The translations under genes and the position numbers were made by a program. A stretch of 5,713 bases of DNA, taken from positions 1 to 5,713 of the forward strand of contig JAISBX010000042.1 in the NCBI GenBank assembly GCA_031265965.1. Reading direction: 5' to 3'. Numbering within the stretch: the first letter of the stretch is position 1; each line of letters begins with the position of its first letter. Positions 1-5,713 of this stretch are shown here, in pieces. Source of the DNA: Oscillospiraceae bacterium (lineage in GTDB: Bacteria > Bacillota_A > Clostridia > Oscillospirales > Oscillospiraceae). Under the pieces are notes generated by a model. The model saw nothing but the letters and a program-made list of their open reading frames with translations. It was not told the origin of the DNA and did no database searches.

Positions 1-651
1 CGCGCCGCGTCGGCGCCCGCTGATACGCGCGGCGGGGCGATGGTGTGCGACGTCACGGGGCTGCGCTCCGGAGACGGCGCGCGTACGCTCGCGCGCGGGA
101 TAAAAGCGGAGTGCGCGGCGCGAGGCTACACGGGCGTCGTGCTGGATTGCGGCGGCGAGCCGGACGACGCGTTCACGCAGCTTGCGGGTCTGGCGGCCGG
201 CGCAACGGCGGAGCGCGGCGTGCGCGTCTTTTGCCCGTAGGGCGCCGCGGCCCGCGTCAAGGGCGCTGTGGCGCTCATACCCACGGCGATGTCCGGCGGA
301 GTCCTAGCCGACCGCATAACCGAAGCCGTTGGGCGCTTCGGAGGAGACGGCGTTGCGCTTGAAATCGACATGGTGAGCGAGGACTTCACGCTGCCGGCGC
401 CGCGCGGAGAGGGCCGCCGCGTAACGGCTGACGAACTGACGAGCCTCGCCGTCCGCTATTGCCGCAAGGCACACTTCTCAGACGAGCTGTGCTGCGGCTA
501 CTTCACATACCGCGAGGGCGCCTCGCGCCACGTCGTACTGTACGACGACCTCTTCAGCGTAAGGGCGAAACTGTCCCTTGCCGCCGGCCTCGGCGTCGTC
601 ACGGCGTTCCTCTTCTACCCACAAGCCGCGCCGTTCGCGAGCCGCCTGTGA
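1..651 (+). pseudogene. GH18-like TIM-barrel protein, 5'-truncated by window, interrupted by in-frame TAG
   Basis: One frame is open from the first base to a TGA at 649-651, broken only by TAG at 238-240 (codon 80 of the visible frame). Protein-like sequence continues on both sides in the same frame: before it an alternating segment ARGYTGVVLDCGGEPDDAF, after it ALIPTAMSGG, GVALEIDM, ELCCGYFTYREG and a closing VVTAFLFYPQ. The strand spacing recalls the beta strands of a GH18-like TIM barrel; this is family resemblance from memory and no clear catalytic DxxDxDxE motif is seen, so enzymatic activity is doubtful. The stop falls just after RVFCP, and a one-base change from GAG, CAG, AAG or TAC would explain it. 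A downstream GTG at 268 with a poorly spaced AAGG could restart a 127-residue C-terminal fragment. Alternatives are a sequencing error or readthrough. TAG ends the next gene, so general amber reassignment is unlikely. The true start lies left of the window. Confidence 0.6.
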
Positions 652-748
652 CGCTTTTGATTATATCAGAGTGCCCGCCGGACTTCAACCGTCCGTCACG
701 TTATCCGCAGCGGCTCTACCGACATGCAGCGGCCGCGGAGGACGAAAT

Positions 749-777
749 TTGTAATTTTTTGTTGTCTGTGTTAGAAT
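749..777 (+). promoter_or_regulatory. Sigma-A-type promoter for the SLH protease gene
   Basis: TTGTAA (749-754, 4 of 6 to the TTGACA consensus) and TAGAAT (772-777, 5 of 6 to TATAAT) are separated by exactly 17 bp. They lie in an AT-rich island with a run of six T at 755-760, unlike the GC-rich DNA on both sides. Transcription would begin near 784, giving a leader of about 60 nt before the GTG at 846. No operator or riboswitch fold was recognised in the leader. Confidence 0.6.
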
Positions 778-831
778 GGCGGGGAATCAAAGCAGGTTCT
801 GATGTGAAAGGGATGGTTATGGTTATGCGGC

Positions 832-837
832 GGAGAG
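832..837 (+). promoter_or_regulatory. Ribosome binding site that decides the GTG start at 846
   Basis: GGAGAG lies 8 nt before GTG 846, after which the protein begins with a textbook signal peptide (KKRF, then a hydrophobic core). In-frame ATGs at 813, 819 and 825 are possible alternatives; an AAAGGG at 807-812 is 6 nt from ATG 819. Those starts would put RRRDLLV ahead of the signal peptide, which is less natural though not excluded. Confidence 0.6.
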
Positions 838-845
838 ATTTATTG

Positions 846-2429
846 GTGAAAAAGAGGTTCATTTGCGTCGTGCTGGCGGTCGCGATCGTTGCGGCGGCTG
901 CCGGGACGGCTTCGGCGGCGGGGAGCATGTCGCGGTTCGCGGTCGTACGCAGGTACGGCGACGGTATATTCGAGGATGTATCGGGCGGGGCGTGGTACGC
1001 GGAGTATGTGAAAACGGCCTATGAATTGGGGCTCGTGGACGGGAAGGAGACGGACAGGTTCGATCCCGACGGTTATCTCACGATAGCGGAGTCCGTAAAG
1101 CTGGCCGTTGTCATATACAGGACGTATAATACCGACACGGACGCGCTGGGCGCCGGGGACACGTGGTATGAGCCGTACATGGATTACGCGCGCGGGCACG
1201 ATATCGCGGGCGCCGAGCACCCGTTCCCGGAAGCTCGCGCCACACGCGCCGATTTTGCCGTGATTTTGGCGTCCGCGCTGCCCGAGGAGGCGCTGACGCC
1301 CATAAACAGGGTGGACGACGGCGGAATACCGGACGTCGCCGAGGGATACAGCTACGGGCGCGCGGTCTACACGCTGTACCGCGCCGGCGTTCTGACAGGC
1401 GGGGCGGACGGCTCATACTATCCCGGACGGAGCATAAGGCGCTCCGAGGCGGCCACGCTCGTGTCCCGCATGGTACAGCCGGACAGCAGAGCCGAGTTCT
1501 CGTTTCTGGCTGCGCTGGACGCCGAGGCGCTGTACGCGAAGTGCGCGCCCGCCGTATTCTTCATCGAGGTGTTCGACGTAAACGACACGCTCGTGAAAAC
1601 CGGCAGCGGATTCTTTATAGACGAGAGTGGGATAGCGGCGACAAACTACCACGTGGTATCCGGCGGCTCTTCCGCGAAAATAACTATGTCGGACGGTGAG
1701 ACGTATGACGTCGCCGGCATATACGATCACGACAGGGAGCGCGACATTGCGCTCATGGAAATCAAGGGCGACGGCTTCCCGGCGCTTGAGCTGGGGAGGT
1801 CTGAAAATGTGAAGACAGGCGACCCCATTTATACCATAGGAAGCCCGCTCGGTCTGGACGGCTCGATATCGAAGGGAATAGTGTCAAACGCGCTGCGAAG
1901 CGTGGAGGAGGGCGAGTACATACAGATAGACGCTTCCATCTCGCCGGGAAGCAGCGGCGGGGCGCTCATCGATGCGTACGGGCGCGCCATAGGCGTGACG
2001 AACGGGACGTATCAGGGCGGCCAGAACCTGAATTTCGCCGTGCCGATAGACGCGCTGGCGGCACTCAAGAGGGAGGAGTCGGCGCCGCTCGGCTCGCTTC
2101 TGCCCGACACCTCATATTACGACGGCTTCTTTCCGACGCCGGACTTCGGCGCGTACGCCGGGATCCCGCTGAGCTCGCAGGAATCCGACGAGGAAGCCAC
2201 ATATTTCCTCTACGCGCGCGACTCGCTCCCCGATGATATCGACGCGGTGCTCGACGGTTACGGGGAGCTTCTTGAGCAAAATTTCTTCACCTATATCGGT
2301 TACTTTTCAAGCGAGGACGGGAGATCGCAGGCGTACATAAACAACGTCTACGGGATATTCGCGATATACGGCCCCGAGACGATAGAGAACCGCGAATATA
2401 TCGTGGTGACTGTGTTGAAACTGGTGTAG
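846..2429 (+). CDS. Secreted SLH-domain HtrA/trypsin-like serine protease (S1C-type)
   Basis: This is a 527-residue precursor with a signal peptide (residues 1-24, likely cleavage after ASA). Three SLH repeats follow at about 41-94, 105-145 and 161-210; the first and third keep the FxDV/IPDV opening and the TIAES or RRSEA motif, while the middle one is shorter and degenerate. SLH triplets bind secondary cell-wall polysaccharide, so the enzyme is probably held on the cell surface. The protease domain (about 225-405) shows His269 in TNYHVV, Asp300 in RERDIALMEI and Ser370 in SPGSSGGAL, plus IGSPLGL, so the triad is complete and the enzyme should be active. GSSGG replaces the usual GNSGG. No PDZ domain follows, unlike classical HtrA/DegP. 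A linker rich in Tyr, Phe and Pro (about 415-445) leads to an unassigned domain (448-527) ending in IVVTVLKLV. Substrate unknown; surface protein quality control or processing is inferred. It has its own promoter and converges on the minus-strand cluster. Confidence 0.88.
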   Translation: MKKRFICVVLAVAIVAAAAGTASAAGSMSRFAVVRRYGDGIFEDVSGGAWYAEYVKTAYELGLVDGKETDRFDPDGYLTIAESVKLAVVIYRTYNTDTDALGAGDTWYEPYMDYARGHDIAGAEHPFPEARATRADFAVILASALPEEALTPINRVDDGGIPDVAEGYSYGRAVYTLYRAGVLTGGADGSYYPGRSIRRSEAATLVSRMVQPDSRAEFSFLAALDAEALYAKCAPAVFFIEVFDVNDTLVKTGSGFFIDESGIAATNYHVVSGGSSAKITMSDGETYDVAGIYDHDRERDIALMEIKGDGFPALELGRSENVKTGDPIYTIGSPLGLDGSISKGIVSNALRSVEEGEYIQIDASISPGSSGGALIDAYGRAIGVTNGTYQGGQNLNFAVPIDALAALKREESAPLGSLLPDTSYYDGFFPTPDFGAYAGIPLSSQESDEEATYFLYARDSLPDDIDAVLDGYGELLEQNFFTYIGYFSSEDGRSQAYINNVYGIFAIYGPETIENREYIVVTVLKLV

Positions 2430-2447
2430 CCGCCCGTCAACGGCGGC
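2429..2447. other. GC hairpin at the convergent stop codons
   Basis: GCCGCC (2429-2434) and GGCGGC (2442-2447) form a perfect 6-bp stem with a 7-nt loop. It sits on the last base of the protease stop codon and covers the TPM gene's stop at 2437-2439. Neither strand has a U-tract after it, so it is not a standard intrinsic terminator. It may slow transcription or protect 3' ends, but in such GC-rich sequence it could also be chance. Confidence 0.3.
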
Positions 2448-3540
2448 CTCCGCCGCCACCACCGTGACCGCCGCCGCCGGAGTGTCCGCCTCCTCCTCCG
2501 CCAAAGCCACCGAAGCCTCCGCCGCTTGAGCGGCCGCCGCCCCCGCCGAAGCCACCGAAGCCTCCGCCGGAGGAACGACCTCCGCCGCTGCCGCCGGAGC
2601 GGCCGCCTCCGCCAAAGCCTCCAAAGCCGCTCCCGCCGCTAGGGCCGCGGGGCGGACGAGGGCCGGGTCCTCTTGGGCCGGGGCCGCGGGGACCGGGACC
2701 TCTTGGGCCGGGGCGATGATGGTCGTGGTACCACACGCGGTGCGGGCGGTGTCCGCCCCACATGTACCAGAAATGATAGGGCGGGGGAGGCATCCCCATG
2801 TGCGTGTAATAGGAGTGGTAGCGGCGCCTGTCGGACGTCGCGGACGATATGATAATTACGACGACTATGACTCCGATTATTAACGCGAGCCTGAAAAATC
2901 CGGCCAGAGCGCCGAACACGACCGCGAAAAAGCCGCGGCCGTTTGAATTGCCTCTGTCGGGCACGGTGTTATATCCGGGGTCGTATGCCCCTCCCGGCGA
3001 CGGTTCCGATCGGCCGTCGTCCGCCGCAGGGTCTACGCTATAGTAGTCAGCGTACCATGTGAACAGCGGCCCGAGCATCTTGGTTACGGCGCCGTCGAAG
3101 TCCCCGGCCTCAAAATCTTCCCAGAAGTATCTGTCGAAATAGCTGTCGATCATGCTCTCGGTGAACACGCCGGTGATGCCCGAGCCGACCGTGAGCCACG
3201 CCTTGTTCTCCTTTGTAGCGAGCAGGAGCAGCATCCCGTTGTTATATTCCGCCGAGCCGACGCCCCAGTCGTTGAACAGCGTCATGGCGTACTCGTCCGA
3301 ATACATACCATCGAGGTACTCGACGGTTACGACGACTATCTGCGCGCCGTTGCACAGCGTCTCAAGCCCGTTTGTCTCATGGCTGTTTGAGTCTATGATA
3401 TTGTCTATCGTATCCTTCTTGAGTACGCCCGCGTAGTCGGCGACATAGAAATCTTCGCTCGCGTCGACCACCGCGAGGGCGGGCGTGAGCGATATGGCGG
3501 CTAGTGCGGCCATTAAAATTAAAGCGATGAGCTTTTTCAC
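2437..3540 (-). CDS. TPM-domain membrane protein (YgcG-like) with long Gly/His/Pro-rich tail
   Basis: The product has 367 residues and a GTG start. A signal peptide (1-23, ALA before the cleavage site) precedes a TPM domain (about 29-165) containing FYVADYAGVL, QIVVVTVEY, NDWGVGS and NNGMLLLLATKENKAWLTVGSG, which are the typical conserved blocks. A transmembrane helix spans about 206-233 and is followed by DRRR, so the positive-inside rule puts the TPM domain outside and the tail in the cytoplasm. The tail has three parts: a His/Tyr/Trp-rich patch (240-275), PGPRG pentad repeats (277-295) and a Gly-rich stretch with GGFGGFGGGGG units (300-367). Gly-rich ends are common in YgcG-type proteins, but this tail of about 130 residues is long. 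TPM domains are linked to membrane or photosystem maintenance and weak phosphatase activity in some relatives; the role here is unknown. Its start overlaps the stop of the gene before it (GTGA), which implies translational coupling. Confidence 0.87.
   Translation of the reverse strand: MKKLIALILMAALAAISLTPALAVVDASEDFYVADYAGVLKKDTIDNIIDSNSHETNGLETLCNGAQIVVVTVEYLDGMYSDEYAMTLFNDWGVGSAEYNNGMLLLLATKENKAWLTVGSGITGVFTESMIDSYFDRYFWEDFEAGDFDGAVTKMLGPLFTWYADYYSVDPAADDGRSEPSPGGAYDPGYNTVPDRGNSNGRGFFAVVFGALAGFFRLALIIGVIVVVIIISSATSDRRRYHSYYTHMGMPPPPYHFWYMWGGHRPHRVWYHDHHRPGPRGPGPRGPGPRGPGPRPPRGPSGGSGFGGFGGGGRSGGSGGGRSSGGGFGGFGGGGGRSSGGGFGGFGGGGGGHSGGGGHGGGGGGRR
2440..2640 (-). repeat. Coding repeats of the Gly-rich tail (45-bp unit)
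   Basis: The tail DNA holds imperfect tandem repeats. A 21-bp block is identical at 2504-2524 and 2549-2569, a spacing of 45 bp that matches a 15-residue protein period (FGGFGGGGGRSSGGG). A diverged further copy lies near 2611-2630. GGN codons written as GCC/TCC on the + strand cause most of the low complexity. Such tracts tend to change in length by slippage. Confidence 0.7.
2653..2712 (-). repeat. PGPRG pentapeptide coding repeat
   Basis: Three PGPRG units and a partial fourth (PGPR) are coded in tandem (residues 277-295 of the TPM protein). At the DNA level the 15-bp block CCTCTTGGGCCGGGG recurs exactly 30 bp apart (2669-2683 and 2699-2713), which is two pentads, suggesting the array grew by duplication of a two-unit block. 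Confidence 0.7.
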
Positions 3541-4229
3541 GGTATTATCATCTCCCCGTCGATTATTTGAAATTGCCAGCGACCGTCAACACCTGTCCCG
3601 TAGTCGTCTGCAGGCGTCATTGCGCCGACACCGTTCCGGAACCACACGCCGCGCCCGCCGATGAACCACATCGGGAACGCGTGGGTGAGTGACCTCAAAC
3701 GCTCCGTCTTCTCGCTCAGCTCGGAGGCTTGTTGCATGGCGAAAGAAAACGCGGAGTTAGCATTGCCTATGTAGTCGTCCGCCGCGACCTGCTCGCTCAT
3801 TGAGAGCCCCGCGTCCGCGAGCTCGTCATACAGCAGCGCGGTGAAGCCGTACATCACGATAAATTCTTGGTACCGGTCTATGATCGGCTTCGGCGTCGGG
3901 TCTCCACGGGTGTTATAGTCCGCATCAAGCGACCGATCGCGCGCTTCGCGCAACTGCGTGCGCAGCGTGTCCGCGTCGCCGCCGTGGTAGTTGGGCGCCA
4001 CTGTCAGCAGCCCCAGCGCGCTGTTCTGGCACTCCAGTATCTGGCCGTACAGCGGCGGGGCGGTGTATCCGTCGTCTTTGTTGTATATGCCGTTGTAGAA
4101 CATGCTCTCGACCTTGGCGAACTCACGCGAAAAGCTCATGCGCACGCCGACGGGCGTGAATATGAGTACCGCCAAAATCAACGCCGCGACCGCGGTCTTC
4201 CTGCTTTTCAAGACGTCCAGCCGCTTCAC
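3537..4229 (-). CDS. LemA-like membrane-anchored protein (divergent)
   Basis: The product has 230 residues. An N-terminal basic stretch (MKRLDVLKSRK) is followed by one hydrophobic segment (about 13-30), a signal anchor that would place the rest outside the membrane. The region from about 37 to 175 looks helical and carries VESMFYNGIYNKDDGY, then LLTVAPNY and LREARDRSLDA, a pattern that recalls LemA proteins of Firmicutes (VExMFYNG, then an A-R-rich helix). The match is from memory and partial, so the family is tentative. The C-terminal part (about 185-230) has MWFIGGRGVWF and ends in a short strand-like RWQFQIIDGEMIIP, which I do not recognise. LemA genes often sit beside TPM genes, as here, which supports the call. 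The GTG start overlaps the telA stop (GTGA), and GGAG 8 nt upstream at 4238-4241 supports it. Alternatively it is an unrelated anchored protein specific to this module. Confidence 0.6.
   Translation of the reverse strand: MKRLDVLKSRKTAVAALILAVLIFTPVGVRMSFSREFAKVESMFYNGIYNKDDGYTAPPLYGQILECQNSALGLLTVAPNYHGGDADTLRTQLREARDRSLDADYNTRGDPTPKPIIDRYQEFIVMYGFTALLYDELADAGLSMSEQVAADDYIGNANSAFSFAMQQASELSEKTERLRSLTHAFPMWFIGGRGVWFRNGVGAMTPADDYGTGVDGRWQFQIIDGEMIIP
3552..3557 (-). promoter_or_regulatory. Shine-Dalgarno site for the TPM gene
   Basis: On the minus strand GGGGAG lies 11 nt before the GTG at 3540, inside the last codons of the upstream LemA-like gene. The spacing is somewhat long, but the site supports the GTG start and reinitiation after the overlapping TGA. 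Confidence 0.5.
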
Positions 4230-5389
4230 TTGGCGAACTCCAGCAGTTTTTGTTTCAGCTCGCCCTCGATGCGCCCGAGCTCGAGCTCCGCCTCGCGGCG
4301 CTTCTGCGAGCCCTCGGACTGTATGGCGCGCACCTCCTCGAGCGTCTCTATCAACGTGCGGTTAGTGGACACTAGCGTCTCAATATCCACTATGCCGCGC
4401 TCCGACTCCTTTGCTATCTCCACTGTTCCCGTCTTCAGCTTTTCGGCGTTTTTGCGCAGCAGCTCGTTCGTCATGTTCGTGACGTCGCGCTGCGCCTGCA
4501 TGGCCTGCTGCGAGTGGTGCATACCCAGAGCGAGCACCATCTGGCTCTTCCAGAGCGGTATCGTGTTGACTATGGACGTCTGTATTTTTTCGACCATCAG
4601 GCTGTCGTTATTTTGGATCAGGCGGATCTGGGGCGCCATCTGGATGGAGATCATGCGCGTGAGCTCGAGGTCGTACAGCTTTTTCTCAAAGCGCTCAAGC
4701 ATGTTAGCGTAGTCGTTCACGGCCTGCGCGTCCTCCGGCAGTCCCGATTGCGCGGCTTTGGCCTGAAGTTCCGGCAGCGTTGTGGCCCGGCACTCCTCCA
4801 GCCGCTCCTTGCCCGCGAGGATGTACATCGTCAGCTCCTTGAAATACGCCTGATTGAGGTCGTACATCTTGTCGAGCATGGCGGCGTCCTTGAGCAGAGT
4901 GATCTGGTGTTTTTCGAGCAGCTCGCTGATTTTGTCCACGTTGACCTCGGCCTTGTCGTACTCGGCCTTTAGCGTGGCTATCTGGTTCTGTACCTTTCTC
5001 TTGATACCAAAAATTCCCTTTTTCTCGTTATCCGCCGACCCGAGCCCCTTGAGTTCGACCACAAGGCTAGAGAGCATCTCGCCGACCTCGCCCATATCCT
5101 TTGAGCGCACGCTGCCGAGAGTGGACGAGGAGAAGTCCGCGATGTTCTTCTGCGAGGCGGCGCCGTAGGTGAGTATCGCGTTTGTGTCGGTTATATCGAT
5201 CTTTTTCGCAAATTCGCGTACCTGCGCCTGTTCCGGTTCGCTGAGCTGGCTCATGTCGAGCTTCACGGCGTTCGCGTCGCGTTTTGCCTGTTCCTCCGCC
5301 GGAAGCGCGGCTGCGGCCGCCGGCGCGGCGGGAGCGGTGACTGCGTCCAAGGAAAGGCTTGGCGTGTACTGTTGTGTGTTGTCCGGCAT
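4226..5389 (-). CDS. telA: Toxic anion resistance protein, TelA/KlaA family
   Basis: This full-length 387-residue protein matches the usual size of the TelA family (YaaN in B. subtilis). The best signature is at 253-281: PQIRLIQNNDSLMVEKIQ followed by TIPLWKSQM. FGIKRKVQNQI (127-137) and LDKMYDLNQAYFKELTMYILAGKERL (172-197) also fit. The first 35 or so residues are a low-complexity Ala/Pro-rich, disordered tail; the rest is almost entirely charged helix with likely coiled coils (about 138-165 and 340-387). There is no signal peptide or membrane segment, so it acts in the cytoplasm, perhaps against the membrane. Family members are linked to resistance to tellurite and to envelope-active compounds; the biochemical mechanism is not settled. 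The ATG start has only a weak ribosome site (GTGG, about 10 nt upstream). It lies 21 bp after xpaC and overlaps the next gene by 4 bp. Confidence 0.93.
   Translation of the reverse strand: MPDNTQQYTPSLSLDAVTAPAAPAAAAALPAEEQAKRDANAVKLDMSQLSEPEQAQVREFAKKIDITDTNAILTYGAASQKNIADFSSSTLGSVRSKDMGEVGEMLSSLVVELKGLGSADNEKKGIFGIKRKVQNQIATLKAEYDKAEVNVDKISELLEKHQITLLKDAAMLDKMYDLNQAYFKELTMYILAGKERLEECRATTLPELQAKAAQSGLPEDAQAVNDYANMLERFEKKLYDLELTRMISIQMAPQIRLIQNNDSLMVEKIQTSIVNTIPLWKSQMVLALGMHHSQQAMQAQRDVTNMTNELLRKNAEKLKTGTVEIAKESERGIVDIETLVSTNRTLIETLEEVRAIQSEGSQKRREAELELGRIEGELKQKLLEFAK
4238..4241 (-). promoter_or_regulatory. Shine-Dalgarno site for the LemA-like gene
   Basis: On the minus strand GGAG lies exactly 8 nt before GTG 4229, inside the last codons of telA. 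It decides the GTG start that overlaps the telA TGA, and points to coupled translation of the two genes. Confidence 0.6.
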
Positions 5390-5410
5390 CTTTAATATCC
5401 ACTCGCTTTC

Positions 5411-5713
5411 TTAATGTATTTCAAAGTCCCCGCTTGTCAAACCCTCGCGTTTTAATATGGTCTCAAGCACCTTTATGTCCGTCTCTATGTCTATGACCTG
5501 ATTGGCGAACAGCGCGTCATACTGTTTTTTGTAGCTGCCGATGATCGTATCGAGCACGTTGACGGCGCTGCTTTTCGCGGCCTCCACGCCCTCGCCGCCC
5601 GCGCCCGACGTCTCCAGTTGCGTGTACGCTTTGAGTATCTTCAGCGTCTCGGGTATAAAAACATCGGCAAACCTGCGTATCTGCGCGTAATCGGCGGGGT
5701 CCTCGATGACGTC
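5411..5713 (-). CDS. xpaC: XpaC family protein, C-terminal 100 residues (5' part outside window)
   Basis: Translating the minus strand from the window edge gives 100 codons ending in TAA at 5413-5411. The segment IRRFADVFIPETLKILKAY, then AVNVLDTI, YKKQYDALF and DIETDIKVLETILKREGL, is characteristic of the end of XpaC (5-bromo-4-chloroindolyl phosphate hydrolysis protein). The visible part is helical and charged with no membrane segment; the N-terminal part, which carries membrane helices in many relatives, is not in the window. The name comes from an assay phenotype and the true function is unknown. XpaC next to TelA is the same order as xpaC-yaaN in B. subtilis. Only 21 bp separate it from telA, so the two are co-transcribed. 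Confidence 0.88.
   Translation of the reverse strand, partial: DVIEDPADYAQIRRFADVFIPETLKILKAYTQLETSGAGGEGVEAAKSSAVNVLDTIIGSYKKQYDALFANQVIDIETDIKVLETILKREGLTSGDFEIH

Noticed and set aside
238..240. Pyrrolysine insertion at the TAG
   Set aside because: Known Pyl proteins are mainly methylamine methyltransferases; nothing here resembles them, and no PYLIS-like or pyl gene evidence is present in the window.
679..695. CGGAC-N7-GTCCG hairpin after the first gene
   Set aside because: The stem has only 5 bp with no U-tract, so it is too weak to call a terminator.
707..736. GCAGCGGC direct repeat 19 bp apart (707-714, 726-733) and a GCGGCCGC palindrome (729-736) upstream of the promoter
   Set aside because: They lie above the -35 box and could be an operator, but the words are short and GC-biased, with no further copies seen; chance is the simplest explanation.
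459..845. Upstream extension of the protease frame to position 459
   Set aside because: The frame happens to stay open across the 3' end of the first gene and the promoter region. The extension is Arg/Pro-rich and would bury the signal peptide; the GTG at 846 with its own ribosome site fits far better.
2307..2624. Ala/Glu-rich open frame on the minus strand
   Set aside because: It is a frame shadow of the GCC/TCC-rich Gly tail and of the antisense protease end. Its Ala-rich composition follows directly from the repeat.
2440..2715. Possible CRISPR array in the repetitive stretch
   Set aside because: Repeats are in frame, code for Gly and PGPRG units, and are separated by similar low-complexity sequence rather than unique spacers.
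3867..4712. 281-codon plus-strand frame
   Set aside because: It lies antisense to telA and the LemA-like gene, with Ser/Arg-rich composition lacking any motif; both opposing genes are well supported and tightly coupled.

Overview
The window looks like chromosomal DNA from a GC-rich bacterium of the Clostridia type (inference). Three things point there: an S-layer-homology (SLH) protease with a Gram-positive-style signal peptide, the xpaC-telA gene pair known from Firmicutes (xpaC-yaaN in Bacillus subtilis), and Shine-Dalgarno sites with frequent GTG starts. Ile is coded mostly by ATA despite the high GC, which is a recognisable quirk of this genome. I see no tRNA, rRNA, CRISPR array, insertion sequence or phage gene.

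Layout. (1) Positions 1-651, + strand: the 3' part of a gene whose reading frame is open from the window edge except for one in-frame TAG at 238-240. The product resembles a GH18-like TIM-barrel protein and is treated as a probable pseudogene. (2) Positions 652-845: a short intergenic region with a good sigma-A-type promoter (749-777) and a ribosome binding site that sets a GTG start at 846. (3) Positions 846-2429, + strand: a secreted protein with three SLH domains, an HtrA/trypsin-like serine protease domain with the full catalytic triad, no PDZ domain, and an unassigned C-terminal domain. (4) Positions 2437-5713, - strand: a compact cluster, read from right to left, of xpaC (its 3' end only), telA, a LemA-like membrane-anchored protein and a TPM-domain membrane protein with a very long Gly/His/Pro-rich tail. 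It converges on the protease gene with only 7 bp between the stop codons.

How the genes work together. The four minus-strand genes are almost certainly co-transcribed: xpaC and telA are 21 bp apart, and the next two junctions are both 4-bp GTGA start/stop overlaps. XpaC and TelA are linked to tellurite and membrane-active-compound resistance, and LemA and TPM proteins often occur together at the membrane. The cluster therefore looks like one envelope-associated module of unknown mechanism. The SLH protease would sit outside the membrane on the cell wall and may act in the same envelope, but its own promoter and opposite strand argue against one transcription unit. The cluster's promoter and the start of xpaC lie beyond the window.
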